Positions 58,500-64,000 of a stretch of 64,000 bases of DNA are shown here, one piece after another; the stretch's first letter is position 1; each line of letters begins with the position of its first letter. The stretch comes from Sambucus nigra (Eukaryota > Streptophyta > Magnoliopsida > Dipsacales > Adoxaceae). The stretch is taken from the NCBI GenBank assembly GCA_949130495.1, contig OX422216.1, positions 98,029,967 to 98,093,966 on the forward strand, in the 5' to 3' direction. Below the pieces are notes generated by a model. The model had not been told where the DNA came from, did not search any database, and worked only from the letters and a program-made list of their open reading frames with translations. Both the position numbers and the translations under genes were made by a program.

Positions 58500-60273
58500 A
58501 GGACTGAAAATATAATTGGACATTGTTCTAACTTAATGGGATAATAAACTATGTTAACCCATAATTCTCATGAATATATTGAAATTGTGATGAAATACAT
58601 GGAAATTATTTTAAATTAAGTGTTACATGTGTTCAATGCCCTCCCCTACGAGGAATTTCTATATGTGCATCATTCATTTTAAAGAATTGACTAATGTGAA
58701 TTTGTAGACACCTGTGATGACACTCAAGTAAGAATCATGTTCTTGGAATGATCTCCATTATTGGTTAAACAAATGATTGTTTGGATTAGACATAGTGGGG
58801 AACCAGGTACCATTCGTAATCTGGGAGTGAGAATCATTGGTAATAAAAGGTTTGTGTTAGTTGTTTAAGAAGAGCTTTAATTTTTTCTCAAAAGGGATTA
58901 GGAGAATAACACTAAGTCTCAAGTACAACGATTTGGGGTTAAAGAAAGATCATATTCCTCGATAGTAGTGGAATAGAAGATAGGAATATATTTTAACTGC
59001 AAGTAGTTAGAACTTTTATAGCAACGTGTCCTGATTTTCCTTGCTCTGTAAACAAAAGGACATCGTAATGATTTATCTCTTAAAAGTAAATGTGTGATCT
59101 ATGGTCCAATCTACGGTAACCTAGTATGTAGACTAGGGAACCACAAATTAGGATAGATACTCATTGTAGAGGTTCCAAGTGGCCAGGTATTTACTTAAAA
59201 CGGGGATATTCCTAGTTATGAGCATTTAGAATAAGGCAGCAGTATTTGCAATCGAATATTCTCATGATTTTTGGTGTAGACATAAAGTAATGGTAGGTAA
59301 ATTATTTAATGTACCTAGGTTTTAAAAAAGTTGGTTTCGATTTTTTAAATGGGTTTTGAACAGATATTCGATTGATTTTATAAAATTATTTTATCAAAAT
59401 TGGGATATCTTTTATCTGTTCTGGTACAATAGGAAATAATTTATGCATTATAAGATTTGTTTCACCAATACTGATAGATACTGAATTGAATAATTTTATG
59501 GAAAAAGATCTTAAAAGAGAAAGTTTCCTTATAGAACCAAACACAATGTTGGCACTTATGCTTAGGTTATTTTATTCTTAAAGGAATTTGAAGACTTTTT
59601 TAAAACGAGTAATTGAATTCATTGGAAGTGGAGGCATTTATAGTCTTGAATCCCATTTAGAAGGTAAAATGACCAAGGGTCTCTCATAACCAAGATCTAA
59701 AGACCCTAATATGTGTTAGAAATGATTCACTTCGATTAGTGTGATTCGGAGACTATCTAGTCAAGAGGTGATTTTGAGTTCTTCGAAGGTATGGATATGT
59801 TAACCTAATGCACCACAAGTCTAAGACCTTTAATTAGTTCAAAGTATGCAAGGCTATGGTGGAGCATGGGTGAGGTAACTACTACTCCAAGTTTTACGAT
59901 CTGATCGTAAAGGTGTTTACTGCTAGGGATAGTTAAGGGATCATTTATCGGAGACGTGGGATTCTATCCCAGTTGTCTACACCGAATATTCCATTTTGAA
60001 ATAGTGCAGGGGAAATAAATGAATAAGGCTCTTTCGAATATTATAAGGTCCATGGTAGGTTATTCAGGATTGCAAGATTCTTATTCGAATTTTATGTAAG
60101 AGACAGGAATACACATTCAAATTATTTTCTTCTTAATCAATTTGTTCTACTCCCATTGAACATTAGAGTGAACACAAGCTCATTTTGGGATATGTTCGGA
60201 TTTAGGGGTGCCCGACACTCATGTTGTGGAAGGAGCCAAGAAAGTTAAAATTAAGGATAGAGGTATGTCTCTT
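58500..60273 (+). pseudogene. Ty1/copia gag-protease-integrase remnant
   Basis: Heavily decayed plus-strand copia text in the right order. A CCHC knuckle is readable at about 58987-59050 (YFNCK, then R.CP.F). A protease/gag-pre-integrase stretch lies near 59200-59290 (LKNGDI, AAVFAIEYSHDF-like). An integrase core runs at about 60020-60272 (MNKALSNIIRSMVGYSGLQDS, LGVPDTHVVEGAKKVKIKDRG, over two frames). It is cut at about 60274 by the next LTR. Orientation and order fit it being the interior of the copia copy whose LTR end and PBS are at 11619-11640, but the join cannot be shown. 57884-58500 is AT-rich leader-like sequence without motifs. Confidence 0.55.
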
Positions 60274-60466
60274 TGTGAGAGAGAATAATACATGTCTGTA
60301 GTTATTCCAGGTGAGCCAGAGAGATGAATGTGAAGTAGATGAGCAACCCCCAAGCTGTATTTGGGGTGTGTAGAGAGTTCGGCAGGGTTTTGCCTAGTGT
60401 AGTAGTCACATATCTAGGGATCAGAACCCGGAGTTGGAACCAGAACCCCCTATCTCGAGGTGTGAC

Positions 60467-60650
60467 CTCTATTTATAGGAGGTATGTCAGCTGTCAAGTG
60501 CCCTGATCACGCGACATATAGCAAGTCTGGAACAGCTGTGAATAAGGGGGTGCAGCCAACTAGGTAAATATGCTAGGTGCCGCACCCTGTGGTGTACACA
60601 GCTGCGGCCTGTAATAGGGAGACACAAGGTGCCGCGGCCTGTAAGCTTCA
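60467..60650 (-). promoter_or_regulatory. LTR TATA box with upstream GC-rich motif cluster
   Basis: TCCTATAAATAGAG (60467-60480, minus). Upstream at 60545-60645 lie GGTGCCGCACC, GCTGCGGCCTGTAA and GGTGCCGCGGCCTGTAA, each built from GGTGCCGC and GCGGCCTGTAA words. This is the same layout as in the other LTRs here but with a different motif. Confidence 0.5.
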
Positions 60651-60897
60651 GTGCATGCCAGTCAGTAATTTCGCGGTAAGGCACTATATTTGTCATATCA
60701 ATAATACTTATTGATTCACATAAGCAACAAGTTTCGTGTTTCTTATGTATGTACTTGCAAGATTGTGAGAGGGGATACATCTAAAAAATTTATGATTATT
60801 CTATTTCAGTTGATTGCATATAACGAGCAGAATAGTCCCAAGATTCCCACAGCATAAGGGAAAAAGTATCTTCACGTGGAGATGTGCACTACTCGCC

Positions 60898-61250
60898 ATA
60901 TTTTGAGGGGATATACTTCCAAATGACAAAATATGATGAGCAAGATACCTAAGAATTTCCAAAATATGAGGAAATGGATTTCTTTTATTTAATAAGAACA
61001 CCTTCACCCACAATATTTCGAGGGATTATACTTTCAAGATAAAGTCCTCAACAAAATATAGCGGTCAAGGACGTACAAAATTGCAAGAAAATGAGGAAAT
61101 AAAAGTATTAAACAATTCACATTTGATTGCAATATTACGATGGGATATACTCCCAAGTTTTAATTTTCTTTGACAAAATATAGGAAGCATAATAGTATAA
61201 TTTTTTTAAGGAATCTCTCTACTCATAATATTTTGAGGGTATATGCTTTC
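60898..61250. repeat. Degenerate tandem array A (period about 96-120 bp)
   Basis: ATATTTTGAGGGGATATACT-like cores at 60898, 61013, 61132 and 61228, each followed after about 35 bp by a AAAATATRRYGAGCAAG-type stretch. Further weak copies run to about 61500. Copies differ at many positions. Confidence 0.7.
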
Positions 61251-61684
61251 ACAACCATTATTGCAAAATCTCACAACGAAATATAGCGAGCATTACAGTG
61301 AGTTCCCAAAGTATAAGGGTGATGTTTTATTCAGTCAATGTTCATTTACTCGCAACTATTTGAAAACATACAAAATTTATGAGAAAACATACCCACATTA
61401 CGCCGGAAAGACAATAATACATTTATTACTCGTGAATGTTTTTCATACAAAATATTTTTGAGCAAATAGTCCCACAGTATAAGGAAAAGGAAATAAACGT
61501 GCAAAGAATATGCACACGATAAATAACATCTGACATTTAATTTCACAAAAATGGTCGGCTTGGGAAACAGACAGACATTACAAATATGAGCGAAGGGTTA
61601 CAAGATTAATTGTTTGCTAAAAAATGAGATTGTCTCTCCTATAGAAGCCTTACAAAGAGGCACCACTTATCTCTTTATGTCCTC

Positions 61685-61882
61685 CTAAATTTTGGCAATA
61701 CGAGCAATACCTTTTTCCTCGCTAGTTAAAACTTTGCTTAATTCAATTTCAAGAGACTTGATTTGCTCTCTTAAGGAATCCTCTCGTTGACAACGTTGAT
61801 CAGCCTTAGTATTGTTAGAAGATTTATCATTCATCAACCTCCTCATAGTAGGATGGATAAGTTGGCGAAAAAAATCATCCAA
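61685..61882 (-). other. Short coiled-coil-like frame, function unknown
   Basis: A 65-residue minus frame, rich in Glu, Lys, Arg and Gln (QREDSLREQIKSLEIELSKVL), would form a coiled coil. It lies between the two tandem arrays. It could be the end of a gag-like protein, but no knuckle or partner domain is visible, and chance cannot be excluded. Confidence 0.3.
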
Positions 61883-62474
61883 TTAATCCAATCTAAAATG
61901 GTAGTAGCTATCCAAGTCCTTGATAATAACCAAAAAGTTACCAGTGCCTGCATGAGTAATATCATTAGTTGAAGCTGAAGTAAACTAACAAACATGACTT
62001 TAGAGCCTCTTTAAGTTGGTAATAAATACACCTTCAATATTAGATACGCATGAGCTCGTGAAAATCTCAGGATGATGCTAAAAAATCAGGTCCAAGACAA
62101 CTTGATCTTCCTCGTGAAACCTATCGACATATCGTTTGCACCACATATCTTTCGTATAGACGCCGAGAGCATGCATGTTTCCACTGTCAAAACCTATATC
62201 CATAGGACTGGTATTAGAATAAGCAATAAATTCCTCACCAGATTGCTCGTCCTCAGCCACATTAGAGTGAGTAGTCTTAGAATCCTACTCGTCCTTGTCA
62301 CCAACTTCTCATCCCTTGGTTTCTTGAGCCTAAAGAACAAAGATGCAAAGATAAATGCTCCAAGTAAATAAATGAAAAGATATAGTAAAATGAAGAAAGG
62401 TAACCCATTTGAAGGTTAATAGGATTTAGAATGCTGCTTGAGATCCTACGCTTATCCCTTTGTGTGACCTGAGG

Positions 62475-63200
62475 TTACACAGACAAAGAGGCGCTCTCAT
62501 CTTCGATATAAAAATAAAAAATAGATTGAGAACATTAAAATATTTATGAAAGTATAAACATAAAAATAAAGGTATGATAGATTAATACATGCAACTCCAC
62601 AGGCAAAGGAGCACTTATAGTACTCATCAAAAAATAAGGAAACATGAGGAGTGACTACTCGAGCATTTACACTTTAAAAGAAAGTAAATGCTAAGGTATG
62701 CCAGATCAATAAATGAGGCTCCACATGCAAAGGAGCATTTGTAGTACTCGCCGGGAAATAAGAAACATGAGGAGTGACTACTTGAGAATTTGCACAGTAA
62801 AAGCAAGTAAATACTAAGGTATGCCAGCCCAATACCTGGGGCTCCACAGGAAAAGGAGCGCTCATAGTTCTCACCAGAAAATAAGGAAATATGATGAGTG
62901 ACTAATCAAACATTTGCAAGGAAAAAAGAAAATAAATAAAAGGGTCTGCCATGATAATACCCGAGGCTCCGTAATCCTAGGAGCACTTGTAGCACTCACC
63001 TACAAATAAGGAAAGAGGATGAGTGACTACTCGAAAACTTAAAAAGTAAACAAAGTTGAGGTATGTAAGTTTAATACTCGAGGCTCTACATATATAGGAG
63101 CACTTGCAGTGATCAGTTATAAAAAAGGAAAGATATAACAGGTAAGGACATGACCACTCAATAGTTGAGGCTTTACTGATAAACGAGTACTCGTAATACT
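62475..63200. repeat. Degenerate tandem array B (period about 117-125 bp)
   Basis: Units begin with GGCTCCACAGGCAAAGGAGC-like text near 62595, 62718, 62841, 62966 and 63083 and contain GAGGAGTGACTACTCGAG. At least five copies, with weaker ones on both sides. Open minus-strand frames across it are repeat artefacts. Confidence 0.8.
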
Positions 63201-64000
63201 CAACCAAAACATTGCACGAGGAGTTATTACTTGAGCATTTTCATGAGCAAATAAATATGAAGGCATGAATGAAATACTTGCATCTCCACGGATAGATAAA
63301 TGCTTGAACCAGATGTGCAAATAACCTGAAAATTAAAGATAAGTTATTCCCGAACAATAAAACCCATCAAAAACAAACATGCTAAGTACTTGGGCACTCA
63401 TAGAAAAAGGAATGCTCGAGATAATGATAGTACTTATGTGAGGCGTAGTAGGTTGGGTAAAAAGGAAGGAATAAGAACTCTTGCCAACATGACAATAGAG
63501 AGCAAAGCATGTAATATTATCACTCAAATCGATAAACTATAAAAGACAATATTAAATCTCGAACACTAGGTTACCTTCTCTAAAGAGATAACATATATAG
63601 TGGAACCACTCAAACCCACGTTAAAAATCGGTTGGGAAGGAAGATTATGGATTTGAGGCCTATTGTAAATAGATAGATGTACTCGAGGGGTAGATATCAT
63701 ACTTGATATAGGTAACTCTCGAGTATTACACCAGGCAGCAAGAGATTACCATTAGATAAAGAGGAACCACTTGGCAACACTCCCTACAAGGACTAGAAAA
63801 TGGTAAGGTATCATTTTGTTTTTTTTAATTAAAAAGATCACACAAAAGTAATATTTGAGATATACCCCTATAGAGCTAGCTAGTGCAACGACTGAGGGGT
63901 GGCTCACTCCAGAGTGAGTTCTTGCACCACGAGCAAATATTAAAGGAGCAATTGATATATGTTTCTAGAAAACGAAGAGAATAAATATGCAAGTTGAAAT
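63201..64000. other. Right edge, no gene recognised
   Basis: AT-rich sequence with weak echoes of array B to about 63430. No LTR end, PBS or coding motif is seen before the window ends. Confidence 0.5.

Larger units (their letters stand above)
60274..64000 (-). mobile_element. Start of an unclassified LTR element, continues beyond the window
   Basis: The boundary with the copia remnant is TGTGAGAGAGAATA at about 60274, inferred from loss of integrase similarity and a TG start. On the minus strand TCCTATAAATAGAG (60467-60480) is a strong TATA box about 200 bp from that end, as expected in a 3' LTR. The interior shows two degenerate tandem arrays and no gag or pol motif. The right LTR, PBS and TSD are outside the window, so both family and orientation are provisional. 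Confidence 0.5.

Noticed and set aside
60487..60780. 97-aa minus frame with Cys and His residues
   Set aside because: Sits on the LTR upstream region containing the GC-rich word cluster; Cys/His spacing fits no finger.

Overview
This window is plant nuclear DNA from a large, repeat-rich seed-plant genome. I find no host gene, tRNA or rRNA. Almost all of it belongs to LTR retrotransposons of the plant Ty1/copia and Ty3/gypsy groups: initiator-Met-type primer-binding sites (PBS), a PBS of the kind Athila elements use, an Athila gag-pol with a third ORF, a chromodomain integrase, and 5-bp target-site duplications (TSDs). The species cannot be named from the sequence. The assignments rest on reading motifs and repeats by eye; no search was run.

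Layout. 1-935: AT-rich flank, no gene. 941-8506 (- strand): element TG1, a gag-only LTR element of TR-GAG type, with a perfect solo LTR (6513-8011) in its 5' LTR. 8517-11907 (+): decayed copia RT/RNase H, then a copia LTR end and PBS. 11908-21622 (-): TG2, a relative of TG1, with another gag-only element, TG3 (14539-19006), inside it; its right LTR is cut at 21622. 21623-56649 (+): a chromovirus-like Ty3 element ('Tek+') whose two LTRs are both split. The 5' LTR holds 22369-35094, a minus-strand chromovirus ('Tek-') with an almost complete pol frame and no gag. The left LTR of Tek- holds a 5.3-kb non-coding LTR element (LARD, 22755-28039). The Tek+ 3' LTR holds a 12.5-kb Athila element (42675-55149). 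56650-57883: a further LTR tail of the Tek+ family. 57884-60273 (+): decayed copia gag-protease-integrase. 60274-64000 (-): the start of another LTR element with a TATA promoter and two degenerate tandem arrays, running off the window.

Insertion order from nesting: old copia copies, then TG1 and TG2, then the solo-LTR element, TG3 and Tek+, then Tek- and Athila, and LARD inside Tek-. Exact or near-exact TSDs support most steps: TATAC (TG1), AATAG (solo LTR), TATGT (TG3), AATCA/AATCG (Tek-), ATCAG (LARD), GAAAG (Athila).

The most unusual pattern is in the promoters. In seven LTR families a cluster of one short, mostly self-complementary motif lies just upstream of the TATA box: TTCGAACGA in TG1 and TG2, GGACCGGTCC in Athila and TG3, TCGATCGA in the solo LTR, CACGTG in Tek-, a 21-bp CCGACCAACTC repeat in LARD, and GCGGCC/GGTGCCGC in the last element. 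The same motif occurs in unrelated families, and the two Tek+ LTRs carry different motifs at a comparable position. In Athila a second cluster plus a TATA box sits inside the element, just upstream of the third (env-position) ORF, which looks like an internal promoter built from the LTR's own module.
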